NCBI GenBank assembly: GCA_029448655.1
Contig: JACCLO010000009.1
Location: 434,001-498,000, forward strand
Reading direction: 5' to 3'
DNA length: 64,000 nt
Source of the DNA: Wolfiporia cocos
Taxonomy: Eukaryota; Basidiomycota; Agaricomycetes; Polyporales; Phaeolaceae
Made by a program: the position numbers and the translations under genes
Shown: piece by piece, positions 10,981-23,847 of the stretch
How the letters are laid out: every line of letters starts with the position of its first letter
How positions within the stretch are numbered: the stretch's first letter is position 1
Notes under the pieces: model-generated
What the model was told of the DNA's origin: nothing
The model's input: the letters and a program-made list of their open reading frames with translations, nothing else
Database searches by the model: none

Positions 10981-13048
10981 AAAGTGGCCTTACTCAATCC
11001 CCCCATCCGACACCCTGAGCACCTGGTGCCTTCCACTTATGGAGTGCAGAATCTCATGCTCACCACCCCTTCTGTTTGGGGGCCTGGAAAGGCAGGGTCA
11101 TAAAAACATCATATCTTAAAAGTGTGTAGCATCTTTCAATTGATGTAGTGGCCTGAATGAGTGTTGTCAGTGAAGTCGTGTACAAAAATAAACGGATTGG
11201 GCGTGGGACTTATGCAGAAAGATTTTTGCGTCTGCATGGAACTTAAAGAAATTCTATTCATGAGAGCTCTTCCTGTTATCTGAACATTGTTGTTTAAGCA
11301 GCAGTATATTAGCTATACGGTGTTTAATAATCTTGTTTGAAGAATTACAAACTGGCGTGCAGTCTCGGAAAAAATCGTGCCGATTCTGTAGATGCTAGTA
11401 TTGCCCAAGTCCCAAGACTGTGCTATTGATAACCGTGGTTTTCCCAAATTCTTAACCAATCTGTTTATACTTGTATACAGCTTCATTAGCAGCACTCATT
11501 CAGGTTGCTACATCAATTGAAAAGCACTATGCACTTACAGTCTTCCTGTTATGGGTCATATACCCATTCATATATTCGGGTCACAAATATAGTTTGTTCT
11601 TCTGCACATAGTCCCTCAGACGGGTGCAAAGCAAATAAGCCTTCAGGCCCTAAGTCAAAGACTCTAGGGGATTGTTCAATATTCAATGCACATTAGAGAA
11701 TATAATCGGTTAAAGAGCAAGTCTTCTGGAATGCAAGACTTGCCTAAGTCCGAGAAGTCAGTGTGCACTTTGAGGACTTAGTCAGTTCTGAGCTCGGTGA
11801 ATACTGAGCGTAGTTTCCTATGTTTGAGAATGAGTATAAGACTTCTTGTTTATACAGCAAGGTTGAGCTGAAGAGCCTTGATGATAAGTACATCAGTTTA
11901 TATACTACGTTAGGTTTTAGGGGTCAAGTCAGTCCCAGATGTCACCAATACTATCTACACTATAGTACGAAACATTTGATAAGTATGTAGTGATATATCT
12001 GAGATGATAGATAGGAGTGATAATGATGGTTGAACACCATCTGTCAATCAGTAATGGTTAATGTGAAACGGGGGCAGAGTTGGATCTGCCAAAGTTGAAA
12101 CATGCCCTGTACATTAGTACAACTGGGGATATGCCCGGTGGAGTCATGAGTAGCCAGGGGAGTTGGTTGTGCAACAAGTCCCTGTATCATAATCACCCGG
12201 TGGTGAGTTCTGCCAGCATTCAAACATTCGAAATAACCGTAACAGCTCTGGAATATAATGACACTTATCAGGTTTTTTTTGCACATCATTTTGATGCGTC
12301 AATCTTCCAAGCCAATGTTCTGAGCCCGTAAGTGCCCATCTCTTGCACTTTCACTCCTTCATCCCAAGCACTTTTTCCTGGCATCGAGATGCCCCTACCC
12401 TCTGCAGACAAAGGTGAGCTATTTCCATACCAACTCCTACTCCACAAAATCTCGATGAAGAAATCGATGAAAATGAGTTTGATGAACTAGAATCTAGCAG
12501 TGACTATGATACATGCACCTTGTGGATAGAATCCATCACAGCTCGAGTAATAATGCGAATATGTCCTTGCAATAGTGATGGAGGTTTTATGACCTGGCCG
12601 AAGTCACCCAAGATTTTTCGCTAGCGATAAAGACTGCTACGTGAGACTGCTAGAATCTTGCAATGTCGTCCTCATTCCAGCCTCTACCCCACAGCTGTAG
12701 GGCCCAGGATCTCATGTCTTCACTAATATTCCTATTCCCTTGACACAGAGAGTATGATAGTGCACAGAATCTAGACAATGGCAGTGGAATACAGGTTCAG
12801 GCAATGGGCACTTACTGGTTCTGAACATTGGCTCGGAACATTGACGTGTCGAAACGACATGCGAAAAAACATGACAAGTGTCATTATATTCCAGAATGAC
12901 TGTAAGTATGATGTCTTCATGGACCTACCTCTCCGAGCCCCAGAGAGCAAGGATGGTGAGCATGAATTGAGCATGAGATTCTGTACTATGTAAGTGGAAG
13001 GCATTGGGCACTCAGGGTGTCAGATGGGGGGCTGAGTAAGGTCACTTG
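10981..13048. mobile_element. 2.07-kb inverted-repeat element with 8-bp TSD
   Basis: The left end (from 10981) and right end (to 13048) are inverted repeats of roughly 90 bp, sharing CCTTACTCA, CCCCCATC, GACACCCTGAG, TGCCTTCCACTTA and CAGAATCTCATGCTCA. They are flanked by a perfect 8-bp duplication GTGCTCTG (10973-10980 and 13049-13056). The homologous site at 53.38 kb (GGGGTGCTCCGCATGCGTG) is uninterrupted. No transposase is seen inside; the interior holds an LTR-like repeat. Superfamily is uncertain; TSD length fits hAT or P. Confidence 0.85.
11547..12244 (+). mobile_element. LTR copy, family B (698 bp), nested in the 10981-13048 element
   Basis: The segment starts TGTTATGGGTC, ends CCGTAACA, and is similar along its length to the solo LTR at 30517-31281 in reverse orientation. 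Expected flanking 5-mers (CTTCC and GCTCT) do not match, so the insertion is old or rearranged. No internal retrotransposon genes are adjacent. Confidence 0.7.
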
Positions 13049-13120
13049 GTGCTCTGCATGTGTGCTGCTGTACAGTGCGAGGCCAATGAGCAGAAGCCCA
13101 GCAAGCATTAGGCTCCTAGA

Positions 13121-14399
13121 ACCAGCTGCTCTATGCGTTCCACATTCCTGTTGTGGCTAAGTCAGGTGATGTTATATGGGAATGACTTAGCCGAATGATG
13201 AGGAAGTGAATGCTATAGAGCGGCTGGCCAAAAATTACTGCTAATGGACTGAGTAATGGCTGAGTCAGAGCATCACATCAGCTCGCCCACTGCCTGCTTT
13301 GTAATCAGAGACACTGACGGCTGGTGCAGCAATGCAGCAGCATAGACTTATCAAGTTCTGCAATATCAAACTGGTCGACCTGCTTGCTTTATGCTGATGG
13401 TTTTGTTGACCATGATATTGACCTCTCTTATGTGTTCTATATGTGCAATCCTCAGTGTCCATGCTATCATGGCTGCTTAATGGCTGGAGTCATTGTGCAA
13501 AATGTCTAGAATGCCATAAAGTGTTAAGTGAACCTCAGCCACCAACAGGTGATTCAAAGTTGTGCCGTATCGTAGCCTCACTAGGATGAAGTCTTTGATG
13601 GCTACTTGGTGTTAACGAAGTATTGCTGCAAAATCTAAAACGTCGATGAATGTAAATGACTCTGGCAACATGCTGGGATATGTTATGGTCTGTGCAGGGA
13701 CTACTCAATATCTTTTACTGACGCCTCACTGGAGGAAGGGACTTAGCGTTCAACCACTTTATCATGCACTTATTCCCAGGGATCCTTGCTCAACCAGTGA
13801 CCCCTGTTTCATGTATATCAACTCTATGCCCATAGTCTTGCGATGTATCAGGTTCTAGTCGATATCTTGTGTCTAACCACAGGACTTCTACGTTTCAGCC
13901 ACTGTTGCGCTCAACTGCAACACTTTGTATTTGTTATCTTAGCATGCTAGCCTTACAGACTTAGTGGTAGCAGTACCAAGGACACTATGACCCCGATTAC
14001 AGAATTGTAGTATATAACCTGATGTAAATACCGGTCGAGTTCCTCAGCTTGACCTTGTTGAATTACAAGGATCTTATACCCATTCTCAAAGGCTTGAGCA
14101 ATTAAGCCTGCAGCTTGTATATCGATGCTCTGACTCTGTTGAGTCCAACAAGTAGTGCGCTACTTGATCATATGTCTGGTCAGTAGATTAGATAGTGGCT
14201 ACACTGAAGATCTGGTTAGGGTTTGTCACATGACTAGGGCTACTATATAAGGAACAGGTGCTAAGATACAATAAGATATGATATGATAAGATAAGGGAAC
14301 TTGTGGACATTGTTTAGTTGTTAGCCAAGGCGATCAAATTGGCCTGTGACAGAGTGATGCATGAATGCAAGACTTACATAGCTGGCTAGATGTCATGCG
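13121..14399. other. No gene recognised; LTR-like relic at ~14.0-14.3 kb
   Basis: No convincing reading frame. At 14040-14110 a stretch with CAGCTTGACCTTGTTG and TCTTATACCCATTCTCAAA resembles part of the family B LTR (30.88-30.95 kb). A TATATAAGG motif lies at about 14243. Confidence 0.4.
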
Positions 14400-14559
14400 T
14401 GGATATGTGATAGCCAGCATGCCATACAGTCAACGCCGCGAAGACGTCAGAGATCGGAGCTTGCTCAGCCACTGCGCACAGAAACACTGATGGCGCCTGT
14501 CGATCGATTGCACACTTGCGAGCTTATGTAACCACTTGCTCGCCAGTGGCCGTCGATGA

Positions 14560-15850
14560 ACTCTACTGACAGCTGCCCTGTCTACGTCCAATCGTCGTTG
14601 TCCTTCCTGCCTCACTTTCGCAGACATGTACCTGTTCCTGCCTGCGGTTGCTCTGTGATTCTGGCGCTGCTGACTCCCGATCCTGTCCCTCGTGATGCAG
14701 CTCCGCTCAGCGATTTCGCAGCCCGTCTCGCACTTGCCATACCAGTGCGCTTGATGGCACGGGATGCCGCATCCTCACGCCGCTCCATGCCTAGCGTGCA
14801 GGTGCAATTACCACAATGCCCAATCTCTTACAAATGGCATGAGTTTGCTTGCTCCACCACAGTCAACCCGGTGCCGGTTATATGGGTATGTGACACCTCT
14901 TCCAGCCTTGTACATATGTTCTCCTTGTTGTAACTGTCACCACATATGATCAGGTCCCAAAAATACAGCCTAAGGATTGTGATGCTAAAACGCATACACT
15001 ATGCTGAGATGCAATATATTATGACTTCGCGTCACTGTTGATGACAGCAACCGCATATTAGGATCAACCTCTCTATAGGCGCATCGTCACATCGATAATG
15101 TCGAGATGTGCGTTATAAAAGTGAGACGCATGCACGCCGCTCGACAGATCTGTTCATAAGCATAGACTGTGGCTATGATGATGAGCAGAACACTCTACAT
15201 CTCCACACCAGTCTCTGGAGCGCATACCTCGACTTGCCACCGGAGCTTGTTGTTCAAGCTACCACCTGTCTGCAGCGATGCGCTTCAACATCAGTAAGGT
15301 CTATGATGTACTGCTGAGCTCATACGCCTGTCGCCGAGCCACTGGCATCGAAGTGTGCGCACGCACTTCTGAGATTGAATGTAACACAAGTCAGCTACAT
15401 CCACTCTTGCTCTGGCTTCTCGATACGGATTGCAATTCAAACTGAACTGACGTCGACAACCCTCTGTGGCAACTATGCCAAAGTCAAATGTAGCGCTCAA
15501 ACTGTCATTATGAATCTTCAGCGCTGTCTACCTTGACCACCGTCCATGCACCGTGCGTACTTCTTCATCGATGATTCCCGCCTGGTCCAGTATGTACTTT
15601 GGTTGTACAGAGCCCAGTGTGCTGCATGTGTTTCCTCATATTCGTCCATTGTAATCTGAACACTCACCCACATCTAGGACTACCTTCATGCAACTGTTCC
15701 CAATATCTGTTTGACCATCCATTGAGAGACATGGTACTAGTTGCTAGATGGATGCACTTTCACATTATGATGGCTCCACATCGCACACGAATAACACTTA
15801 GAGTTCCCAAGGCCGACGTACACAGACAAGATCATCACGCAAAATAAATG
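14560..15850 (+). repeat. Dispersed repeat R2, copy 1
   Basis: This stretch aligns collinearly with 43900-45170 and partly with 38160-38760. Shared landmarks include ATGCAATATATTATGACTTC, GCATACCTC, TTGACCACCGTCCATGCA and TAAATGGCTAATGCGA. The copies diverge by many substitutions and small gaps. No terminal repeats or domain are recognised, so the nature of the repeat (old element or duplicated chromosomal segment) is unresolved. Confidence 0.7.
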
Positions 15851-16310
15851 GCTAATGCGAGGAGGGATGTATACATCAGTATGTAAATGCGACTATAATT
15901 CGGGAGCCATCATACGGAGAAACAGGTTCGCTGGGACCGCGTGAGGTCGTAATGAATGCGGAATTACATGCATCGTTGATAAGGTCTGTATAGTGGGCAT
16001 TTCCAATCAGTAACAACTTGTGGTGAGGGCGCATAGGAGCGACTCCGTATGCAGTAGCATGCGATCCACGAGCACCGATATATCAGTCGCAGTTCAGCCA
16101 CAGGCATGCACGAACATCACAAAGTGCCATCGGAGTGCTGCAATCATTGCTCGGTAACACGGCATCTGTCCCTTTCAGCTACCCATGCAGGAAGCTCGGT
16201 GGCAACCCGCTCCCTCTTCTCTTCCATCAGTACGTCGATTTCCGTCTCAGGGTTAGCGCTGCAAGACGTCAATGACAGGTGAGCTCCGCATCCACATAAA
16301 TCGAGAAGAC

Positions 16311-18272
16311 TCACAGAGGTGCAGGGATCCAGGCCAATGCCCGCAGACGCTCCAGATGAAGTGCGATTAATCGTCTATTACTATCATTACAGCTTGCAGA
16401 CAACTCCTTCCAGCGTCCGAGCATGCCCTCTGCATTTGTGAGTATTTGAGCAGCGACCCGGCCATTTGAAAAATCGGCAAATATGTCTAAAAGCCGCCAG
16501 AACAAAGACCATTCCGTCTCCACTGCAATCCTCTCAAGTGTTGATGAGATAGCAGCTCCATAACCTGCATAGATGCGATCGGCGTCGAATTTGGGGAGAC
16601 GTGAGGAGAGGCCCAGGATGGATTCACAGATATCACACAATTTCTCGGGCTCTGCCTCGACTGTAGGTATACAATCAATCAGCTTTTGTACATCTAGTCA
16701 TAGAAACTTCAGTGTAATGATCCGAAGCAATTCGAGCATACTGACCAATTGTATTGACTATGAACCTATTCCTGTGCCAATACAATGCTTGGGCCATTCC
16801 GGCGCGCACTTCTTGCGATGTTCCGTTGTCCGTGATTGCTTCAATGAGGCGCTGATAGACGTCCGGTTGTGTCCCAGGTATGGCTTCCAAGAGCCCGATC
16901 AGGTGATCTATACAAGGCGCAATATATCTCTGAAGCTGCTCGTTCCCTTCGAATATCGACGTCTTGTGCGCATTCGGGTCCTGTTCCGGCTCGCATCTGA
17001 GAAGTAAGTCCAGGATGATGTGTCCCAGTGTGATGAGTGACTGCGAATTGTGCTCGGTGCGCTTGAACCATCGACACCACCAAACCTCGTTGGGTCGGTC
17101 AGCTCTCTGAGTTATGATGTCACAGAGTGATCGGAATGATGCCTCATTGTCATCGTGATCGTTCATATGTGGACGCACAAATCCTTCCAGGAATTCATCA
17201 TCCATCAGCACCAGATCCGCTTTAATCACAGGCAGAAGCTCCTGCTTTGCAGAAAGTTTGTCCTTCTCGTACACCTTCCAGTTCCTCGGCCAGCCGCTGA
17301 GCAGTATTGTAGCTTTTCTCGAAATAGACTTGATCAGTGGCATGACTGCCTGCGTTACTTGCTTGAGCCCCTCCCCAACCCATCTGTGAGCTGAAGAGAA
17401 AAGATTATCCAGTGCATCGATTCTCTGTAGCAATGTCCAGGATGAACTCGTGGAAATACCAAGCAGATAGATAGCCTGCATAGTCCAGAGTGCCTGCGGT
17501 GACTTGTATGGACATCTGCGCCAAAACGACGGTGCAAGAGTCGTCACGAGGAGGATCATCCAAAGTATCGCAGCTTGTGCAGTGATGATGTCTGCAATAA
17601 CCGGATGCAGATTGCGCAGCTGTATGACCAGTCCTGCAAGGAATAGAACCACTGAGATCTGGAGAAGTACTGGCAGCAGGTCCAGCAGCCCTGTTACATG
17701 CCAGTCGAGATATCCCTTGTGTCGCACATGCCAGATATGAACACTGACGAGTGGCTCTACACCGACAGGCTCATCGCCGTGGTGATTTAGCCACTGTCGG
17801 ATCGCTATCCCGACAGATGCTGACATCAGGCTGAACACGAGGGCGGAGAACCATAATGCGTTCACCACAACAGTGGCTAACGAGGGATGTTCGACTGATG
17901 CGGACGCAGGCAAATCTGAAAATGCGGGTTTCGTGGAATTCAGATACCCAGCACTTATCGTGGAGCTGGCTATCTGTGCTGATATTTGACGCAATATGAG
18001 GGTCGACTCGTTTTGGAGCTTAGGTTTCAGGTCTTGGTACGAGTCGATGATGAATGCGGTGAGTACCGCTGAAAACAAGGCCGCCTTCATCAAATATGTT
18101 AGAGCGGTTCTATGGTCAGAACAAAAAGACAAACGAAAACGAGCATGTTGTCTATCTCATCCTTGCGCCTGTCTACGATCTTCCGCTCGTATTCCCACAC
18201 CTGGGATCCAAGCTTATTTTGCGCACTTGATGTCCCCTTGCTTTCCTTAGAGGCCGCATTTCTATTCACACC
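16311..18272 (-). CDS. DUF6535 domain membrane protein
   Basis: A first exon (18272-18135) carries VWEYERKIVDRRKDEIDNMLVF. A 50-nt intron (18134-18085, GT..AG with a CTAAC branch site) follows, and exon 2 begins AALFSAVLTAFIIDSY. The DUF6535 region has four hydrophobic segments: after the intron, then VVNALWFSALVFSLMSASVG, LLDLLPVLLQISVVLFLAGL and AAILWMILLVTTLAPSF, with HVRHKGYLDWHV between them. A long soluble, helical C-terminus follows to a stop at 16675; a further short intron (acceptor near 16660) probably joins a last exon ending at 16311 (CDICESILGLSSRLP...). DUF6535 proteins are fungal membrane proteins of unknown function. The N-terminus is uncertain: an in-frame TAG precedes 18272 and no ATG is seen, so a further 5' exon or a lesion is possible. 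A decayed paralogue lies at 50.2-51.3 kb. Confidence 0.75.
18084..18135 (-). other. Splice junctions of DUF6535 intron 1
   Basis: Donor GTTTGT (18134-18129) and acceptor GAAG (ending 18085) bound a 50-nt intron. The paralogue at 51.1 kb has an intron at the same codon position, which supports the model. Coordinates are given in transcript order. Confidence 0.7.
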
Positions 18273-18275
18273 CTA

Positions 18276-21132
18276 TTTTGAACGCCGCTTGAGTCAAAGC
18301 TTTGATTATCCGATGATTGTCTGTGCGAACGTACCTGAGCAGTATGGTTATTCGTGAGCCCGGAAGAATACATTAGCTCTGGTCTCTACACGTTCTTGCT
18401 CAGGACATAATCTTGCCAAAAATCAAAAGAGGGTTGATATATACCACATGATCTTCTCTTGATCTACTACTTGGTGAGGCTGCAAGGGTGCGATTTTCCT
18501 GACAGTCCTGAGGTGCTGAGCCGCCGGGTCGACCAAGAGCAAGTGCTTCGGGGTTGTCCTGACTCGGTGCGTGATCAATTAGCCAATCTACCACTGTTTG
18601 TGGCGTAAGGATTACCAGTTCAGTATCCTGGTTATCAGTGATGCAGCCAATCATACACATTGATCAGTAAAAGAGGTAAGGCAGCACATATGTTAGTCCC
18701 GCTCACCTGCTCTGCGCTCATTGTCCGCGAGTGGCTATAGCGAGAGATGTGAATGAGGGAGATGAGAGTGGTAAAAGATGGCCCTCGCACTCTACACTAA
18801 TATAATCCTAATCATCAAAGCACGGAAGCCGCATATATATGCGCACAGCCGCAGCTGCGCGTTCTGTGCCTGCCCCCATATACAAGGGTTCAGCATACCC
18901 CATCCTAACAATCTCAGCACAAGCACATTTCTGATGGTGTGAATGTCTGGGATCACAGGTGCGTAGCATCGCAGGATGCTTGCACTGCATGTCGAGTGTC
19001 TCAACCAGCTCGATGATCGTTAACTCAGTAGTGAGCGCCATGCTAGGCGCCTGAATCAATCAACAGGCCGAACGACCCTCCCTACGCATACATGGAAGCA
19101 CGATTTGAGATTTGACCGACAGCGTGTTGACAGACTGCGCGCCCAGAAAGGCACATACTCATAACCACAAGAGCTATGCAGCGCCAAAAAGGGGCAGTGT
19201 GGCGCTCAGATGATCTCGCGCTCAGCGCTCAGGCCGTCAAGGGGAGCAGTGCGGGCGTAGATTGACTCTCATAAGCAGAGGGGAGACGACTTGCGCGCGT
19301 ACTTAGCCACTACGTGGTAAAGTGATCGACGACGATGAACATATACTCGGAATGAGCGGAAAAGGCAACAGGAAGGCGTATATGTGGCACGACAGGACCA
19401 TGGTCTCATCAGAACAAGGGTTCCTGTGCTGAGCAGATGCACATGGTCCGTGTTGTTCTATGCATCACACACGACATCGCCACACGTTGACTGATGATGA
19501 AGCATCGGCAGGTCCCGATGATCATGGACCCGTACACACGCTCAGGTAAGTATATATAATGAGCAAAAGCGATGACAGAAGAGATCACTGCACCGAACGC
19601 GAGTATCATGCAGGTTTGCATTATCTGCCACAGCGATAGCCTGCATTTCCGGACACGCATGCAGCAGATCACTGTGCTAGCGAGCATGCGGAGTCGGAAC
19701 AGACACACAGGAGAGGTAAATCGAGGGCTAAGTACACATAGGATTGCGAGGACAAATGGGGATTCTTCGAAGGGCACGTGTACCAGACCTGACAGAAAGA
19801 GCATAAGAGAATCTTGAGAAGCTACATGGCAAATTGAGCGAAGCGCAAAACCCACAAGGCCAGCAGACAGGCGGGACCAGTGCCCAAGAAGGCAGACGAG
19901 CCAAAACCCCACGCACATATGGACGCGATGACAAGAAAGCCTACGCGATCCTCGGTGACAGGTGCGGAAGACGTACAATGAGGCAGCACCACCTTGCTAG
20001 ATGCATAGCATCCCTGCTGGGTTCGTGCACGACACGCACGACGATCCACGCGGATTTTACATGCCATCGATCAGCGTCGCAAGTCGCAGTGTACTTGAAG
20101 CGCACACATTGAGGATGGGTCGGCACGAACGCAGACCGATGTTAGACGCAACCCGTATTGACACGGGTGAATAGGATTCTGAGGTACCCATGTATCATGC
20201 CATGTATGAGGTGGCACCAACACCACACCAGAGGACATGTCGATGAAATGGTGCTTGGTGCGGCTGGACCAGGTGAGCGGCTGTCGGTCTGGGGTCCTTC
20301 GAACTGTTATGTTTACAAGCTGAAGCTTGATGAAGGCGATCATGATGAGTGCCTACCTTGATGATGATGAACGCTATTGCCTTTGTGCTATCGCCTGCTA
20401 AAACAACACTTCTGAGATACGTCAACGTGTGCAGAGCTGAGCGCGTGGCATGCCATGATGTCCAGCTATCGACTCCGTCGGCTAGTCTCTTCCGTTGTGT
20501 GCATTCAGACACGAGGTATTTGCCTGCGACCGCTGGCTCTTCTTGAACAACTAGTCGACACCTGTGAGACAATCCGAGCGCAGTTTGTGGCTTCATCCGT
20601 GCTAACGATCCTAAATCGCGATTGAGCACGAGCGGCAGCCCTCCACGATGGAATGCCCAGAATGCCTAAGCTGCTTGGAGAAAGACAGGCCGTCAATATC
20701 CATCCAGGGGTGTCGATGTATGTGGGAAGCGGTCAAGGCGCTTGAGCGGGCTGAGGCGAAAGAGGCATGCACTTGGTCACATCGACAAGTAACGAGACAA
20801 GGCCAGAGTATGCAATCTCCAGGAGGCAGTCAAGCTGAACGCGAGCAAAGTACGGGAGGTATCCACCCGGCGGTACGCGTGACGACCCCAATGCAGGTTT
20901 GTCCCAAAAGCACCGCGACAGATGCAGACACCGGAGGCCGTCGTCTAGTATTGCACCCGGTCTGGAGGCATCGTACTGGAGATGGACCGATGGGCGCGTA
21001 CTCCATGTCTCGCGCTGAGGCACAGAAACCGCCGATGGCGCTGCAGCTGGTCGATTGATCGTGCGCCTCGCCGCGCTAGTGGCGGCTGTCAGCCGAGGGC
21101 TGGATGTGATCGACGCAAACGCAAGCGTCCGT
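18276..21132. other. No gene recognised
   Basis: Many short overlapping frames occur on both strands without domains or codon continuity. The last ~30 bp (21104-21132) match the left side of the retroposon target at 45681-45705, so this stretch ends in the same dispersed repeat. Confidence 0.4.
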
Positions 21133-21143
21133 CACGTGAGAGT

Positions 21144-21146
<3 letters not shown>
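21133..21146. repeat. Target-site duplication of the LINE (3' side)
   Basis: CACGTGAGAGTAAA here is identical to 29880-29893 at the LINE 5' end, and 13 of 14 bases match 32213-32226 at the 5' end of the adjacent retroposon. Confidence 0.85.

Positions 21147-21148
<2 letters not shown>

Positions 21149-21192
<44 letters not shown>
21149..21192. repeat. (GA)22 tract = LINE 3' tail
   Basis: An uninterrupted 44-nt GA dinucleotide run which, read on the LINE strand, is the (TC)n tail following ATAAATG. Shorter tracts occupy the same place at the 3' ends of the retroposons at 29894 and 47384. Confidence 0.95.
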
Positions 21193-21195
<3 letters not shown>

Positions 21196-22742
21196 TTATT
21201 TCGCGCGTTCAGATACAGTATGTACATTAGCGCGGGCGTGAAGCCGAGGTGATGGTAGTATCGTAAGAAGTTTGTGCGGTAATAGAGGTTATGTTTGACT
21301 GTATATTGGTGCGAGAGATGCGGTGAAGGAAGGGAAAGGCTCATCGTGAGCCTATGGGCTTACCCTGCATCGATGACAATGGGGCGTTGCGTGGGATTTT
21401 TGAGGAAGGCAGTTGAGTGTTCCAGGAAACGTCGAAGCGCTTGGAGACCTTTGGGGGTAGATAGGAGAATGTGTAATGTTATGGATGGGGAAACGCGAGT
21501 AAGGTGATAGCGTGCGTGTGTGTGTAAGAGGCAATCTCGGAGGATGTGATCGCGGGTTTAGAATGTGCGGTTGTCGCAAGGGCATGAGGTTGGTTCAGTG
21601 GGTACAAAGCGGCTGTAGTATTCGCCGTAGTGTCCGTGTGAGGTGATGCAGTGGATGATGCGGGATTGGACGTTGCGTGTACCAGTGAATTTGCGTATGG
21701 ATGGGTGTAGTATGTTAGACGGTTGGAAAAGTGCTCGTGTGGAATGAGGGTCGAAATTAGGGGTGGATCTGAATTCGTGTTGCCAGCGGTGTAGTGCACG
21801 TCTTCGTGCTCGTTGGCGGAGCCAAGTGAGTGTGGGCGGGTGTAAGGATGGTAATGTGGTAGCTTGTTTGGCAAGGCGATCTGCGGATTCGTTGCCGGGG
21901 ATGTTTTTGTGACTAGGGCACCAATGTAGTATGATGGTTAGGTTGGGATGCGCGCGGAGGAGTGTATCGGTGTGTTGGATGAATAAGATGGAGTTAGTTT
22001 GGGTGGCATCAGCAAAGCTACGATTCCTGAATCTGTTCTGATCACTCTTAATTTTCTGAGTTTGGACTTGGATGCCTAAGCCTGACTTAATTGTCTGAAG
22101 CCTCAGTAAATCAAGATCAAGGTGGATTCAATCAGACATTCTCAGTGAGCTCGTAATCTGTGCATTTATACATTCTAGACAATGTTGATGCTCCTACATA
22201 CTAGCTACTAGAGAGCAATTGCACGAGCATAATCATCAGCATATTCATTCACATCCAAAGAGTCTGTAAGTTGCAGATTCTGACTCGACGGTGCGCACGC
22301 ATGGGCATGTTATCTCGGAATTAGAGGATAGACAGAGTGGTGCAACATGTGACTAGTCCCTGGAGGTCGTATTCATCATGGAATGCCGTCGCAGCGACCC
22401 GGACTCATCCTTCACTCTAACAGTGCATGATCACATTTGCGCCACAGTCCCATATGCTGGAAGGTTCGCTTATTGCATAGAATGCCGCCATAGCTGTGTG
22501 ACGCAGACATCAGCCAGTGCTAGTAGGAAGCATTGGGATGATCTGCATGTTTGTAATATTGAAGAAACTTGTAAATCAGGGACGCAGAAAGAAACGTCAT
22601 GTGTATATCCATAAGATTTGGGGCGTGTAACAGCTGGTAAGCCACAAACCTTAAACTGTATGGTACTAATCGGATCCACAAACCTTTAGTCATTTGGATG
22701 CTCACATACTCTACCAGTCTTGTCTTCTGGCATATGTGTCAC

Positions 22743-23361
22743 TAGTGATGTGCCAGGCCCGGCCCGGCTCAAAAGCCCCGGCTTTGGCCCGGCTTTGGAC
22801 GGCCTTGGCTTTTCAAAACCTCAGGCCGGGCCCCCATTGACGGCCCAGGGCTTGGCCCGGCCCGGCCTGGGGCTTGCCCGGGGCCTGGCACTGTGAGGAT
22901 GATCATCACTGTAGCCACACAAACTCATAACGTACCTTCTTAAACTATCTTCTGACAAAGCCAAGCTCCAGTATCTTCAATTATAGTGTGAAATCATCAT
23001 TTTACCGGCACGGTGCTCTGTGGCGCGCATTCCAAATGGGGCATCGTATAGGCGCCCAAAAGTGAGCGACAGGCTTAATTCGATCCATGGGACTATCCTC
23101 TTGCTTGAATTTAAAAATATAGACATACTTCATTGGAATATGGCATACTGCTACTATATATATCCTTATATCATAGTTACTAGACATTTTATCTGTTAGA
23201 GCTTTCAGGCCCGGGGCTCACGGCTTGGCCCGGCCCGGCTTGAGACACAAGCCGGGCCCTGGGCCGTCTCAAGCCGTGGTGTAGGGCCCGGCCTGGCCCG
23301 GCCCAAGTAGGGCTTGGCCCGGCCCGGCCTATGGCCCAAAGCCGGGCCTGGCACATCACTA
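22743..23361. mobile_element. hAT-like non-autonomous element, family 2 (619 bp)
   Basis: Termini are TAGTGATGTGCCAGGCCCGG and its complement, with a perfect 8-bp duplication TGTGTCAC (22735-22742, 23362-23369). The first 10 bases equal those of family 1, but the subterminal GC-rich words (GGCCCGG) and the AT-rich core differ. A 5'-truncated relative lies at 37301-38136. Confidence 0.92.
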
Positions 23362-23575
23362 TGTGTCACTAGAACCTTACTGTTTGCTGCTCTGACTAGT
23401 TTATTTGAATCTCGAAAATGCTGCCATATGGCACATGTGCAAAAAATCCACTGAACGCCTGGTGATTTTCTGGTCATATATCCGCAAGGTATTCTTTTCA
23501 CATTGGCATGTGATGCCTGTACTTGATGCCTCTCCTGTAGAAATTATTGGCTCACATCTTACCAGCCCATCTCAT

Positions 23576-23847
23576 TGTCGAAATTCACGGGAAGGTGCCC
23601 GCTCGTGAGGCTACGCGCTCCCTTTCGGACTCCAGGGACTTCGTCTGGATGGGTTACAAACACACGGCGTAGGTACATACAATCCGTCCCATTTTATACT
23701 AGCGGTGACTCATCTACCCGTACCGCCCCGATTATCAGCCCCCCGACTCCCACCGCGCCCACCATTTCCGCCTTGGTGCACTATTGACTCCCATCGATGT
23801 GCGACTCTGATCGCACCATTGCACGCCGAGCACGTCGACTTCCAACA
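23576..23847 (-). mobile_element. Solo LTR, family A (272 bp)
   Basis: On the minus strand it starts TGTTGGAAGTCGACG and ends AATTTCGACA (TG..CA), flanked by a perfect 5-bp duplication (CTCAT on plus, 23571-23575 and 23848-23852). A TATA-like box (TAGTATAAAATGG) lies near the middle, as expected of an LTR promoter. No internal region remains, so it arose by LTR-LTR recombination. Fragments of the same LTR occur at 36451, 39841 and 57889. Confidence 0.9.

Larger units (their letters stand above)
9160..13120. repeat. Repeat unit R, copy 1, broken by two transposons
   Basis: Blocks at about 9160-9362, 9983-10030, 10690-10980 and 13049-13110 align in order with 52740-53460, where the same sequence is continuous. 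Shared landmarks include CTTACCAACATCAC, GGTAGCATACAGCAGGAAGG and CTGTACAG. The unit has no frame that I recognise. Segments at 10.05-10.65 kb also resemble the dispersed repeat near 45.4-45.6 kb. Confidence 0.7.

Noticed and set aside
12080..12331. Frame resembling 30487-30732, first taken as a gag start after an LTR
   Set aside because: It lies inside LTR family B, whose true ends are TGTTAC..GTAACA with a 5-bp duplication at the 30.5-31.3 kb copy.
18400..18660. 87-codon minus-strand frame upstream of the DUF6535 gene
   Set aside because: No recognised domain, no splice connection to the DUF6535 exons could be established; kept only as a possible 5' exon.
21149..21192. GA tract as an independent microsatellite
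   Set aside because: Equivalent shorter tracts occur at the same position in related retroposons, so it is the element tail.
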